Positions 11,054 through 22,210 of a stretch of 64,000 nucleotides of DNA are shown in pieces. The notes below the pieces were generated by a model that saw only the letters and a program-made list of their open reading frames with translations, did not search any database and was not told the DNA's origin. The position numbers were made by a program, and so were the translations under genes. Origin of the DNA: Aricia agestis (taxonomy: Eukaryota; Arthropoda; Insecta; Lepidoptera; Lycaenidae); NCBI RefSeq assembly GCF_905147365.1, contig NC_056412.1, forward strand, positions 17,600,001 through 17,664,000. Direction: 5' to 3'. Numbering within the stretch: the first letter of the stretch is position 1; each line of letters opens with the position of its first letter.

Positions 11054-11177
11054 CTTTTTGCAATTAAGATTCAATAAAACGTAAGAATTTTGCTGCTGAT
11101 TAACATCCTGAACGTAAGCATTACTACGGAGTACGGTCTGATAAATCCTATCCTATCCTTCCTACTTCCTACTAATA

Positions 11178-12242
11178 TCCTACTAATATTATAAAGGCGA
11201 AAGTTTGTTTGGATGTATGGATGTGTGGATGTATGGATGTTTGTAACTCTTTCACGCAAAAACTACTGAACGGATTTTAATGAAACTGTACAATAATATA
11301 GCTTATACATCAGAATAACACATAGGCTACAATTTTAACCGATTTTCAAAATGGAGGAGGTGCTATGTTCGTTTTCTTATGTTCAACGATTACTCCGCCG
11401 TTTGTAAACCGATTTTCAAAATTTTTCTTTTGGTATATAGGGTATCATGTTCACAAATTTAGTATTATATTCACAAAAGTGGCGATCTGATGAAGGATCC
11501 ATAAGTAATCGAGGGAACTCCTCAAATTTTATAGGGAAATGTGTGGTGACTTCGGTTTCGTGAGAAGTATTCTAAGCATATGCTACCAACAAGTAAGATT
11601 TTGCACCGAGGTATACCTGGTATACCGTGGTTCGGAAGGTGCTGAGAGAACTCCTGATTCTTTATAGATACAAGTTTGGGAGTTTCGGCGTTGTTTTAAG
11701 AACGGAAAGCATATTATGCTACTATGCAAATTACATTCATCGTCATCATCATCACTACCATATTACACTAGGCGTCGTCGACTATGAGCCTATTATGTGT
11801 TATTGGTACTTTTCATAGTCTTTTAGATCGAGACTCGAGTTTGTCAAGCGATAATTTAAATAAATCTAATTATAAACCTGAAGAGTATGTTTGCTTGAAC
11901 GCGCTAACCTCAGGAACTAAAGGTCCGATTTAAAAACTTATTTCAGTGTTAGATAGCTTATTTATCGAGTAAGGCTATAGGCTATATTATATGTATCTTA
12001 GCGTGATAATTCACGCTAAGACTAATACGACCAAAGAAACTCAGGAAAATGTGGGGAAAACGGGGGAAATATTAGAAAGGGTTTATCTCACGAACTACTG
12101 GAGCAATTTTATGGCAATATTTGGCACAGATAAAGAGTAGACCACGTGAAGAGAGTAGGGACATAAGCTATTTTTAATGGGAAAATGTACGGTTTCCGTA
12201 AAATTGCTAATATACGCGGGCGAAGCCGCGCGGGACATCTAG
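11178..12242 (+). mobile_element. Helitron, ~1065 bp, second family
   Basis: Starts TCCTACTAATATTATAAAGG preceded by A and ends GGGACATCTAG followed by T. A 3' hairpin CGCGG-GCGAAG-CCGCG lies ~10 bases before CTAG. No Rep/helicase ORF, so non-autonomous. Its blocks TTTGGGAGTTTCGGCGTTGT and AACGGAAAGCAT recur at 28374-28476 and 62755-63000. Confidence 0.75.
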
Positions 12243-12741
12243 TAAAACATATTCTGTAAACAGATGTTTATGCCTTGTCTTTGCCAAGCGACTTGTCGTA
12301 TCGCACAAAGACAAAACATTGAAGTTGGTGTTGTGTATACCGATTTTATAGTCGTGCGATTTATTACAAGTTATGTAGACATCAAAATAAATACAGCATT
12401 ACATTTCTTTACGTCTACGCTTATTGACCGCTTTAGCAATATATTACTGACTTAATCAATAGTTAAACAACGGTTAAGCCGTATCCCACGCTGCGTAGGC
12501 GACAAACCCGGTATGCTATCGCTCTTATAGTTATAAACATAAGGTTCAAGTTGAATTATACAAGTTCAAATACCTTGTACGCGTGTTATGATTTTTGTCT
12601 GGCAAATATTATGTTCACTTGAAGGCGAATAAGATTATGGTTGTCACTGCGTATTTTTTTTAAAGTTGAGTTTTAAAAGAAAGATCTATACACACCAAAA
12701 TCTTCATTATTATTAAATACATAGCGATTAACTATATACAC

Positions 12742-12805
12742 AAACTTGTATTTATTATATCATATATGTATTATAATACATATATGATATAATAAATACA
12801 AGTTT
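12742..12805. repeat. 64-bp perfect palindrome without loop
   Basis: AAACTTGTATTTATTATATC continues to the centre TATTATAATA and returns base for base. No mismatch and no spacer. Confidence 0.95.
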
Positions 12806-12989
12806 TAACTTTGTTAAATAAGGTTTTTTTTGTAAAAATTTTAATATTGCTTGGGCGCCCATTATAGTTAACCCTATTAACAGCAGGCATAAAAACAAGG
12901 ATGCAAGCTTATTGTCAATCTTGAATCAATAGTTTTACCTTTTTTGTAGAGTACGATTATAAACAGTGCCGATATAGTAATAGTATTAC

Positions 12990-13234
12990 TTCTCGAGATA
13001 TCTCACTCTAAATGTTTTCTCGATGTTTGATAGTTTGTCTCTTCATCTCTATTGACCCTAGCATGACAAACATTTTTTCTCGCATAGATCGATCATCGAA
13101 ATAACACATTTTTATTGAGTTTGGTCGAGATAATGTCGAGATTTTGACATTATGAGACGAGTAACTACTAGTCTCTGACAAAATTTAATTATCTCGAGAG
13201 TGAGATATCTCGTTGGCGTATGCTAGGTAGGCTG
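12990..13234 (-). mobile_element. MITE with GCCTGCCTAGCATACGCCAA ends, copy 2
   Basis: Reverse-orientation copy of 735-982: TTGTCTCTTCATCTCTATTG, GAGATTTTGACATTATGAGA and the end TTGGCGTATGCTAGGTAGGC. One end is lost. A Helitron tail abuts it at 13235. Confidence 0.72.
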
Positions 13235-13288
13235 GTAACAGACAGACATACTGACAGATACTTCGCATTTATAATATTAGTATGGATG
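13235..13288 (-). mobile_element. Helitron 5' terminal fragment
   Basis: TAACAGACAGACATACTGAC, then TTCGCATTTATAATATTAGTATGGA, matches (reversed) the first ~50 bases of the TCCATACTAATATTATAAA Helitron family. Confidence 0.6.
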
Positions 13289-13529
13289 TCCGCGAAATCT
13301 TGGTCAGTATTGCCATTAGCCATGATACACAATATCAGTGGCGAAACTAAAAAAATAAAAGTAATATGATTAGTCACAGCTTGACCTTGTAACCGGGGCG
13401 CGACCAATCGATGCTCACGATACTAATATTATATCAGTCGGTTTTAGAAAGCATTTCTTTGTTAGCAATTAAAATAATACTAAGCAATACGTACTTTTTT
13501 CTTATATGAAATGGGGAAATGCATCGGAG

Positions 13530-13860
13530 ACATCAGCGGGATACATGGGACTCCCCAGATGTGGGTCTACCCACTGAAACCCCATGGTGTTCCCCACCTA
13601 CGGCAAAGTTGCGGGTACGATTAAACCCGCCGCAACTCTGCTAGCTGTCGTCTACAGCGAGCGCGCAAAGCAATACACACATTTTTTTTGTGTGGGATAA
13701 CGCTTTCCGCATCCCCGGCGGATTGGGGACATCGGTACTTGTACTATTATCGGCCGAGGTATGAGGGGCTCCCTGGATGGTTTCTTCCCTCTAAACCCCC
13801 ATGTTGCCCCAGTCCCTGCTTAGGGATCTGGGCAGAGCGTTACGTACGTAGACAACTTGC
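13530..13860. other. GC-richer segment, unrecognised, probably old retroelement
   Basis: GGGACTCCCCAGATGTGGGT, CCACCTACGGCAAAGTTGCG and GATGGTTTCTTCCCTCTAAA stand out from AT-rich flanks. No frame with a family signature. A weakly similar block (GTGGGACTCTACCGGGCGGT) lies at 40430-40660. Confidence 0.35.
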
Positions 13861-15882
13861 ATTAATTGCGATAATTTCATTTGCGAAGTCGGAAAACAAA
13901 ATATGTATATTCCTTAATGCGTCTACTGGGTTGACCGATTTTTTTTAACCCCCGATAAAAAGAGGGGTGTTTTGTAAGAGGAAAATAGACACAACGCAAT
14001 ACCAATTATTAAATTTTGTATAAGCTATTGTGTAAAAATCATTTTAAGTTAAATAAGTCGTACATTTTGAATTATTTTACTTTACTTTACTTACTTCTTA
14101 ATATTTTTTAGATCTCTGATGTTAAACATGTTTATCACAAAGAATGTAGAAACATTTTAGTGTACACAATAATTTTAAACATGCATAATATAATATCAGT
14201 GCTGTAGAAATAATTATGTTGAATTTCCAAAAAAGGTTGTAAGAAAAGGTCAAAAAACGTTTTAAGATAATCGGAATGGCTTTAAAACTTTAAATATGGT
14301 TAAACAACATGCCAGATTGAGAATCGACGGTCGAGAAATATACCATTAATTGGTAATTATTCACAACTTAAATGGTTTATTACTTTAAAGTTTAAGATCT
14401 CATGTTTACTGTAAAGATTATACATACGGGAAGGCAGATCGTTCCATTCGGACTGATCCGACGGCCGACCTGACCGGACTCGTTTTGTGTGAATGTCCCC
14501 GTATACTATAAGGGCCTTAAATCAGGGCTTACGTCTTATAATTATTTTTCTTATACATATGTATAAAATTATGATAAATATGTGTAAGTGAAACCAAAAA
14601 GTCTTTAAAAATAAAAAGTGTTTTAAAAGTAAAAATAGTGAAAAATACCGTCAGCAAAATCCCTACTAACATTATAATATTATAGCAATGCCGAGCAGTA
14701 AGAAATAAAAGCTATAAAAACTTACGTACACCACATTGATTTTACGCCTTATTGTAAAGTTATTAGATTAGAAAAAATAATAAAATTTAAATGATAAACA
14801 ATATTAATATCTAAGGCTACTATTTGTCCCCACTGCAGCTATTTCCTTTAATTTTTAAATACATAATATCAAAATGTCCGAAATGCACGTCGATCCGTAT
14901 GCTCTTCCAATAATCATGCTGTTTTTCCGACTCTACCGATAAAGTAGATTATTCACTGACCGGAATGATTAAGTTATTAATATTAAAATGTTCGCGCTAT
15001 TTGTTATGTAGTTCACCCGATCTCAGCGAGATCCGGATCTTGAGTGCACTTCAGTTCATTCAGCGTATATATATTGAGTGAACTAGATCGAATTAAGAGT
15101 CCACGCTATTATGAGGCTTATCAGGGTAAATGCAGATATAGGGTAAGTCCAAGTAAATATAAGCAGTCTCACAAAATTCTGTGTTATATGATATTGAATG
15201 TACTGTCACTTCTTGGTGGAAATTCGTCTTCAATTAAATAATTATACTTTTCCTGCACTTATTCCACTTTATTTTAATATATTTATTACAAAATTGTTAA
15301 ATACACGACCGGTTTCTTAGACTTATTTTTTTATGACAGACTTAGAGTCTTCTATAATATAACATTATTTTCATCAACGGGGTTCGATTGCGTGTCAGAT
15401 ACAATCTTATTATCCAGTATCCTCCTTGTTCTCACGTCATCTTATTTTAACAGGAAATCTAAAATTACCTACCTAGGCAAAAAGTGGTCGCTATTTTCTG
15501 AGATTTAACACAGCTAAAACGTTAGTTGTTGGAAATTATCGTGAATTCTAAGGCTCACTTGCACAGAATTAGTTAAAGTTAACTCCAGGAATAACATCGT
15601 TTTACTGTCACCTTCTTGGTGTGTATGAAAGAGACAACACGATGTTTAACCCAGGGTTAAGCTTAACCTAGATCCGCGCGAGTGGGTCTAAGTATCGTGC
15701 TGTGTACACTTCTGCGACAGAAAAATTACTAAACCAGTTTCTTGACACCGTTAGCAGATACGACAGTTTACACAAACACCGTCGTATGTGTTGCTTAATT
15801 ACAATTAGTCGGATTTGAAGTTAGGATTTATACACTAGAATCTAGATGTTGTCCGCGTCCTTCGAAAGTTGATTATCTGTGA
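13861..15882. other. Intronic AT-rich sequence, nothing recognised
   Basis: Runs of A/T and short repeat scraps (AACCCCCGATAAAAAGAGGG near 13950, a common lepidopteran repeat end). No coding signal. Confidence 0.5.
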
Positions 15883-15890
15883 GTTGTGAC

Positions 15891-16730
15891 CAGCGTTGCC
15901 AGATTTTTTTTTGTGCCAAGTCGGGACTTTGGAACTTTTTGAGTGAAAAAGCGGGATTCTTCAGTCAAAAGCGGGACAAAGTAAAAAAGGTATAAAATCA
16001 AAAGTTTTTTGAATCTTTATCTTTTTGTTTGTGTTACAATAGACACGTGTTTGTGTTACGTAGATGTTTACGTGACAATAGATAGCTAAAGTAGTCAGTA
16101 CGCACCTTTCTTTCTCAGCACGCTGCACGTACGTTCGGGTTTTTCCCGAAAAGCGGGACTGAGCCTATCCCGCGCGGGACATTTAAGAGGATACACCAGG
16201 GGCAAGAGAAATTGAAAATAGGTATTTGAAAATGTATTGCTGTCTCACCAATCTCAAGTCTCCCACCGCAGAGCGCGATAGAGACAATACGACAAAAGTT
16301 CTAATAAAAGAACAGAAAATCTTTGATTCGTTGTCCGCTGATTCCTTTTCCAAAACTTAACCGATTTAAATACTTTTTTCATTAAGAATTAAAGCAAGAC
16401 TTGAACTGTGTTCCTATGTTTTATTTTTTGTGTATATTCTAGCCAATTTTCTTTTCTGGGTGTTTGAAACCAGAGGAAAATCTGGCCATTTTTTTTGGGT
16501 TTTTGGACGTTCTTATCTTTTTTAATAATAAAATTATGAAAAAAAAGAAAACATAGGGACATGCTAATAGTGGCCATAGATATTCAGGAAAAAAATCATA
16601 ACTCTACCGGCATTATCCAGGGAGGAAACAGGGGACAACGTTAGTATGGAAAAACGGCGGTGTGGACTCCTCTTAATTTTGATGAAAAAATCGGGACGTC
16701 CGGCCAAAATCAGGACGTCTGGCAACGCTG
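15891..16730 (+). mobile_element. hAT-type MITE with perfect 8-bp target duplication
   Basis: Ends are CAGCGTTGCCAGA and TCTGGCAACGCTG. They are flanked by GTTGTGAC at 15883-15890 and again at 16731-16738, an exact 8-bp duplication as expected for hAT transposition. The interior has repeated GCGGGAC motifs on the left and CGGGACGTCCGGCC on the right. About 490 bp of it is the later TTAA MITE insertion, so the original element was about 350 bp. Confidence 0.82.
16183..16676 (+). mobile_element. TTAA-ended ~490 bp MITE, copy B (nested in a hAT MITE)
   Basis: Near-identical to copy A over its whole length, including both TTAA ends. It interrupts the hAT-type element 15891-16730, whose sequence continues on both sides. 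Confidence 0.85.
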
Positions 16731-17324
16731 GTTGTGACTCTGTGTGTTTTTCCGTGGCATCGTTGGTAGCACCGGTATTTAGCAACTTATAACCTTTTTT
16801 GTTTGAAATCTGACATGCTCGAGAGTGTTAACTCATTGGTTAATAATATATAAATGCATGTTTTTTTTTTTAATTTCTCTATTTATTATTAAGCTATTGT
16901 AAGTTTTCTGAAATCACGCAAATGTGCGGTGTATTAAGAAGATACTACTGTATTATTTATATCGTGGTACAAGACCACGGACCACAAATTGGCCCAGATA
17001 TGGAGTTATGGTCACGGCCCATGCTTTTTATTCCAGGGTGGCCATATCTACTTTCCTTTCTCTTGACCATTCTCGAAGATTCGAGTAACAATCGAATAAT
17101 TGCCTTTATGTTGGAGAGCTCGTAATTACGATCGTTTTGTAGGTCGGTAGTCGGTACCTAGTCGGAAGTTTCTTACGGAACATAGTACATATTATTTGAA
17201 AAATGATATTAAATAATTTACCGTAGAAAACTGTTTCTACGTAATAGGCGATACGTGATCTACGATTCTTTATTTTTTTTATGGCATGTATTAACCTCAA
17301 TTCATATAATTTAATATTCATGCT

Positions 17325-17475
17325 TATAAATTATACTATGTATAATATTATAAATGCGTAATTGTGTTTGTTATCTCTGCACGCTTTGACCGATTTTGAT
17401 GTGACTGTGAGCGGAGAATCTTTTGAGTCCGGAGATAGAAGTTGGGGCACAGGATCGCAGAAGACCGCTATGGTT
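17325..17475 (+). mobile_element. Helitron-family fragment
   Basis: TAATATTATAAATGCGTAAT, TTTGTTATCTCTGCACGC and GACCGATTTTGATGTGACTG give a diverged 5' part only. Confidence 0.45.
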
Positions 17476-17782
17476 TTCGGCAATAAGCTATGTTTCGTCT
17501 TCTTTCAACTTTGTTATACCTCATACCTTTTGTGGTACTTAAAATGCCATTATTATTGGAATATTATTATTATTATTTACTGAATTTTTATAGACATATG
17601 CGTTGCAGTATTGCAATAAGTGTGTTCTATTTTTCTCCTACCGATTATTATCGTGGATGGGAATCGTAAATGAGACATTGTAGCCTTACATTCTGCAGTT
17701 ACTATGTTGTAGTTACAACACTTCCGTCAGGGCTCTGTTGTGGTCGCCCTAACCGCAGAGCCCTTGACAGTACACGCCTGGG

Positions 17783-17995
17783 TGGTTATACTAAGTAGGT
17801 TGATATCTTCAATCATTTCAGCCCGGAGTGAGAAGGGCAAATCGCTCATTTTCCAATAATGCCCGAAAAAACTCGGGCTTTTTACCATCAGTATAGCTGC
17901 CACAAACGCTTACGTCTGGGTTGTTATACCAATTAGTTTGATAGCTTTAATGTAACTGTCAATAATTTCAACTTGGAGTGAGAAGAGCAAAATGC
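17783..17995 (+). repeat. Diverged tandem duplication (~130 bp period)
   Basis: GCCTGGGTGGTTATACTAAG, TTGATATCTTCAAT and CGGAGTGAGAAGGGCAAAT are repeated as GTCTGGGTTGTTATACCAAT, TTGATAGCTTTAAT and TGGAGTGAGAAGAGCAAAA. Confidence 0.6.
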
Positions 17996-18029
17996 ATAAG
18001 TACCGTTAATGAGCTCCAGGATTTTTTGA

Positions 18030-18280
18030 AAATTTCAAGTGCAAAAAGGCCAAAAAAGGCAAAAAAAACACGTTTCTTAATATCGGAGCCCCCCTTAAAT
18101 ATTAATTTTATTTTGTTTTAGCATTTGTTGTTATAGCGGCAATAGACACACAATCTGTGAAAATTTCAGAAGTCTAGCTATAGCGGTTCTTGAGATACAG
18201 CCTGGGGACAGACAGACGGACAGACGTCTTAGTACCTAATATTTACCATTTTTACGCGTTGGGCACGGAACCTTAAAAAG
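18030..18280 (-). mobile_element. GGGTTCCG...GGTACGGAACCC family, reverse copy
   Basis: Reverse-orientation segment containing GCATTTGTTGTTATAGCGGC, CACAATCTGTGAAAATTTCA and TTGGGCACGGAACCTTAAAA. The GGCCGATTTT end is missing. Confidence 0.7.
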
Positions 18281-18453
18281 AACTCCTCCATTAAAAATCC
18301 AATACTATCTTAATAGCATATTGTTCTTGGCAATTCCTCTTGCGTTGAAGATAAGCTTGTGATTAACGATTAAAACTGCCAGTGCCCATTAAAGCCTAGC
18401 TACTAAGAGGAGCCCTTAAACATGTAGGGTGCTGGGTGTTACTACTTTAACGT

Positions 18454-18618
18454 TGTTAGTGGCGGCCGAAAAGGAAGATCTTCCGACCGAGAGAGATAGC
18501 ATGCTCGGTCAGGCCGAAGCCCACTGACGTCATTTCAGACGTTGTATATATCTTGCCGTTCTCCGAAACTTCGATAGCGCGATGCAGGAATGTTAGGCGA
18601 ATTGTGGGTACCGCCACA
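18454..18618 (+). mobile_element. Solo copy of the 6.9-kb LTR-like repeat
   Basis: TGTTAGTGGCGGCC, AAGGAAGATCTTCCGACC, GCTCGGTCAGGCCGAAGCCC, GATAGCGCGATGCAGGAATG and terminal GTACCGCCACA match the repeats at 6905-7077 and 7450-7594. Standing alone, it fits a solo LTR. No target duplication seen. Confidence 0.6.
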
Positions 18619-18619
18619 C

Positions 18620-20144
18620 TACAAAAGATTTAAACACCTGTTGAACGATTGATTACAGAAAAATTCAGTACAAAATGGTCTCAAAACAACTAGATGTTTA
18701 GTTTTTTGTGGTAAGACCGCTAGATTTTGGTTAAATAAAAATATTTCAAATAGAAAATAAAGGTTCAAACCTTTTAAGCTAATAAATGTGCAGGTCTTAA
18801 GAGCAGGAAACTTGAACTTTGTCATACTCCTCTTGTTATAATATGTAGTTTGCTAAGACGTACCTATTTTGCAAAATTCCATCAAAGGATCAAAGTGTGT
18901 ATCATACCCGCAGGCGAACCGCCGAAAAAAATTATATGTAAAAAATTTGCATTATAATAAATAATAATATTACTTATATTAAACTATATATTTTGTACTA
19001 TGTATATTTTATGATGAGTATGTAAGTGTATTAATGTATTGTTTATTTCTTGAAGCTTGAGGCTTCATAACATTAGTGTTATAACGATCACATCCGCCCA
19101 TAAATATAAATGCTAACAAAATAATTAACTACTATATAATTATAAGTAATCATATTATATGTAAGTGTGTGTTAATATATTAATATATGTATGTATATTG
19201 TTTTCGGTGGCGTCATCGGACTACAGGTGGCCACTTGGTACCGGGTATGTGATATCTTAGATACGCCCCTGCATGCCTTAAATATATTATGCCTCTTATA
19301 TGTATCCCCTGCATGTTATATTAAAACTTATTTATTTATGTAAAGAGCAGTCTCATTAATCACGTGATCTTTCAATTTTAGTTTTTTTTAAATACCCTAC
19401 CCCCTTTTAAAGCCTCACGTGATTAATAGACTATCCCTTAGGTGATGGAATATGCATGTAGTACAAAAAAAAAGGTAGCGACGCCAATAAACGACAAAAA
19501 TAATAACAAGACACTAAGTATATTTTTAACCGACTTCAAAAAAAGGAGTTTCTAAGTTCGCCTGTTATTTTTAAAATGATTCCTGCATATTACTTGTAGT
19601 TTAAAATGATTTGAATTCTATAGCTCATAGCTACCTACTATATGTTGCATGTTTAATAAAGTAAATTAATTATTATTCTTTTTATTACCTCTATTTTAAT
19701 TGTAATCTATAAATTCGTATTGAATCTAGCTCTATCTGCAAATTTAAATACTTATAGGTCAAAACTCAAAACATGCCGGAAAATGGTAACTTGTAAATGT
19801 CATTCGCATTATGTCCGGTTTCTAACTAATTTGTGTGTACTGTGTAGGTATGTTCCAAAATTTAACCCAGTGTGATATTATATCATACTGTATGTCAAAT
19901 TTTAATCTGATTGGTCATTGGACGTTATCCGCATATTAGACCTTTACTAGATATTTCTTCCTATTCTACATTGTATACATTTTAGTTCTTACTATCTTTT
20001 CCTTATATTACTTGTATAGTACAACTTTAAGGTCTTTGAATATTTTACGAGAAGAAAACAGCCTGCTACATGAGGTAAGTGCTAAAATTAAATATTGTAT
20101 TTACATGAGAAAATCTTTATTTGCGTTAATTACATTATTCTTAC
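18620..20144. other. Intronic AT-rich sequence
   Basis: Contains the common repeat end TTTTAACCGACTTCAAAAAAAGGAG near 19527 and TATA-rich runs near 19130-19200; otherwise nothing recognised. Confidence 0.5.
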
Positions 20145-20414
20145 TGCCGCACTCAGAGACGAACATTAATTATTACTTAAATCATAAATGTAATTATTTT
20201 AAAATGTTGACATTTAAAGTCTCATACATTATCTGTCAAACTCTTCATTAAATTGAAGTTTAATCATGATTATATTATGTCTCTAACTACCGCACTCAGA
20301 TTGGAATATTACTTAAATGTAATTCAAAATTTTGACATAAGCACCATACATTACCTGTCAAACTCTTCATTAAATTGAAGGTTAATCATAATTAAATGTC
20401 TCTGAGTACGGTGG
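20145..20414 (+). mobile_element. Tandem dimer of the GCCGCACTCAGAGAC MITE
   Basis: Two ~135 bp units in a head-to-tail row, each with TGTCAAACTCTTCATTAAAT and AATGTAATT blocks. Ends are CTGCCGCACTCAGAGAC and GTCTCTGAGTACGG, with the junction GTCTCTAACTACCGCACTCA at about 20278. A monomer lies at 34381-34520. Confidence 0.75.
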
Positions 20415-20624
20415 CAAGTGCGGTAGGTAGTTCTTAGTTGTCTAGCACAGACATAGATCAAGATATCTATCTTGACCGCATGTGTATATATTTCGCGTGC
20501 CATTTCGCGTTCCCAAACGACGAGCAATGCTCGTCTTTCGAAAGTCTGTTCTTTAGTCTGCTATCGGAATCGGACGTCAATCGTAATTTTAAAAATGCCT
20601 AAATGCCTAAAAGTGCCGTATTGA

Positions 20625-20700
20625 GCTGTAGAAATTTACCGTACATTTTTCCGGGATAAAAACTATGTCCTTTCTCGAGACTTATTACATAACATATCTA
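20625..20700 (-). mobile_element. Helitron-family fragment
   Basis: ACCGTACATTTTTCCGGGAT and AAAACTATGTCCTTTCTCGA are reverse-orientation family sequence. Confidence 0.5.
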
Positions 20701-20926
20701 GAGTTCCAGAAATATTTAGAGCTCTAGAACTCAAGAACTAGATCTCCACATATCCTAGGTTGCATCAGCCTGACCGGTCTTTAATGATACATAATTGTGA
20801 TACACCCATTACTAAATATCTACTACTGCGGTAGAAACATGTTATGTCGTTACTTGGAAACCGCTAACTGCGTATGGGGTTAATATTCTATAAAGTATAG
20901 TACGTTAAGGAATATAGCGATTTTTA

Positions 20927-21640
20927 TAGCTGGGTACCGTTAATCAAATAATTAACTTCGTTAATTGTTAATCCGTTAAAAAAAATGTTAGCTTCGTTAA
21001 ACGTTAAAGCGTTACATTTCGGACGAATTAACGCTAGTTAACGTTAATCCGTTAATATGTGTAATATGGCCTTGTTGTAACTTATATCATTGCGTTAGTG
21101 TACATACAAAACCTGTTGGTTTAAGGTTTTGGAAGTTAACCGGTTAGGGACAAAACAAAATACTTCTATAATTATTGTATTCTAGGTAGAATACAATAAT
21201 TACAGAAGTATTTTGTTATTAAAAATCATTTGCATGTTGATAAAGAAGAGTGCAGTATAATTTAGTTAGGTAACTAAATTATACTGTACTCTTATTTATC
21301 AATATGCAAATGATTTATAATAACAATAAACAAATCACTCTTTCTATAAGCACCGGCGTAATGAAATGATGAAACGAAACAAATCTCTTCTCACTCGCAT
21401 GCGCCTGAAAATGTATATCTAGTATTGTTTTTATTTCGTCTGAACCTGTATTCGCGCCGCGCCGCGGTGCCGTGCGGTAAATAGTAGGCATTGGATTAAC
21501 GATTAACGGACTTCTGCATATTAACGGAAGTTAACCAGTCCGTTAATATTTATAAACGTTAACTTAAAAGTTAATCCGTTAATCAAAATGTTAACTTCGT
21601 TAATTAACGATTAACGGATTAACGAGCTAATGCCCAGCTA
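20927..21640 (+). mobile_element. ~714 bp TIR element made of GTTAA motifs with two internal palindromes
   Basis: Ends TAGCTGGG / CCCAGCTA; just inside both lie runs of GTTAATCCGTTAA-type motifs. The centre contains two adjacent palindromes, 21155-21216 (ACAAAATACTTCT arms) and about 21223-21316 (AAATCATTTGCAT arms, AGTATAATTTAGTTAGGTAA centre). No ORF. Superfamily not recognised. Confidence 0.7.
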
Positions 21641-21952
21641 TGGCGATTTTATAATCTAAATCGCAAGAAATGCACATTATTGCGCTACATACTTCTACCC
21701 AATATCATTAATTTCTCTCAACATTTTTGTCAAATAAATTGCATCTTTCATATAGGAGACCAAGTGACAAAAAATATTTGTTAAATTGTCTCAAAATCTA
21801 CTTACATTCCGTATGTGGGCTAATCCCCACTCCAAATTACACCTTCAAGGAATAGGCAAAGTGACAATTTGTATTATTAGATATAGGTATAGGTATTCCT
21901 CCCTCCCATTAATACTTTTCCAAGAATAGACAGTAATGACATTTTCAGTACA

Positions 21953-21970
21953 TCCCCCCCCCCCCCCCCC
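21953..21970. repeat. Poly-C tract
   Basis: Run of about 18 C residues in an otherwise AT-rich stretch; length may vary by assembly. Confidence 0.9.
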
Positions 21971-22131
21971 TTATTTCTACTGCATGTGCATGGTAGGCCA
22001 ACAAAATGTATTTCCGCGGATGTACCGCGGCAGTTCCACCTGACTGGTGTTACGGTAACCAATACGTATCGGTCACTGTAGTGTTACCGGACCCGCCCGC
22101 GTTCCCATCGTGTTACCTGACCTTTCATATC

Positions 22132-22210
22132 TCTACTAATAAATGCGAAAGCGTATCTGTTTGTTATCTCTTACTCAGTCCAGGGGACATAGGATACTTT
22201 CAATCCCAAA
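22132..22210 (+). mobile_element. Helitron-family fragment
   Basis: CTACTAATAAATGCGAAAGC, TGTTTGTTATCTCTTACTCA and GGGGACATAGGATACTTTCA match the family 5' half. Confidence 0.5.
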
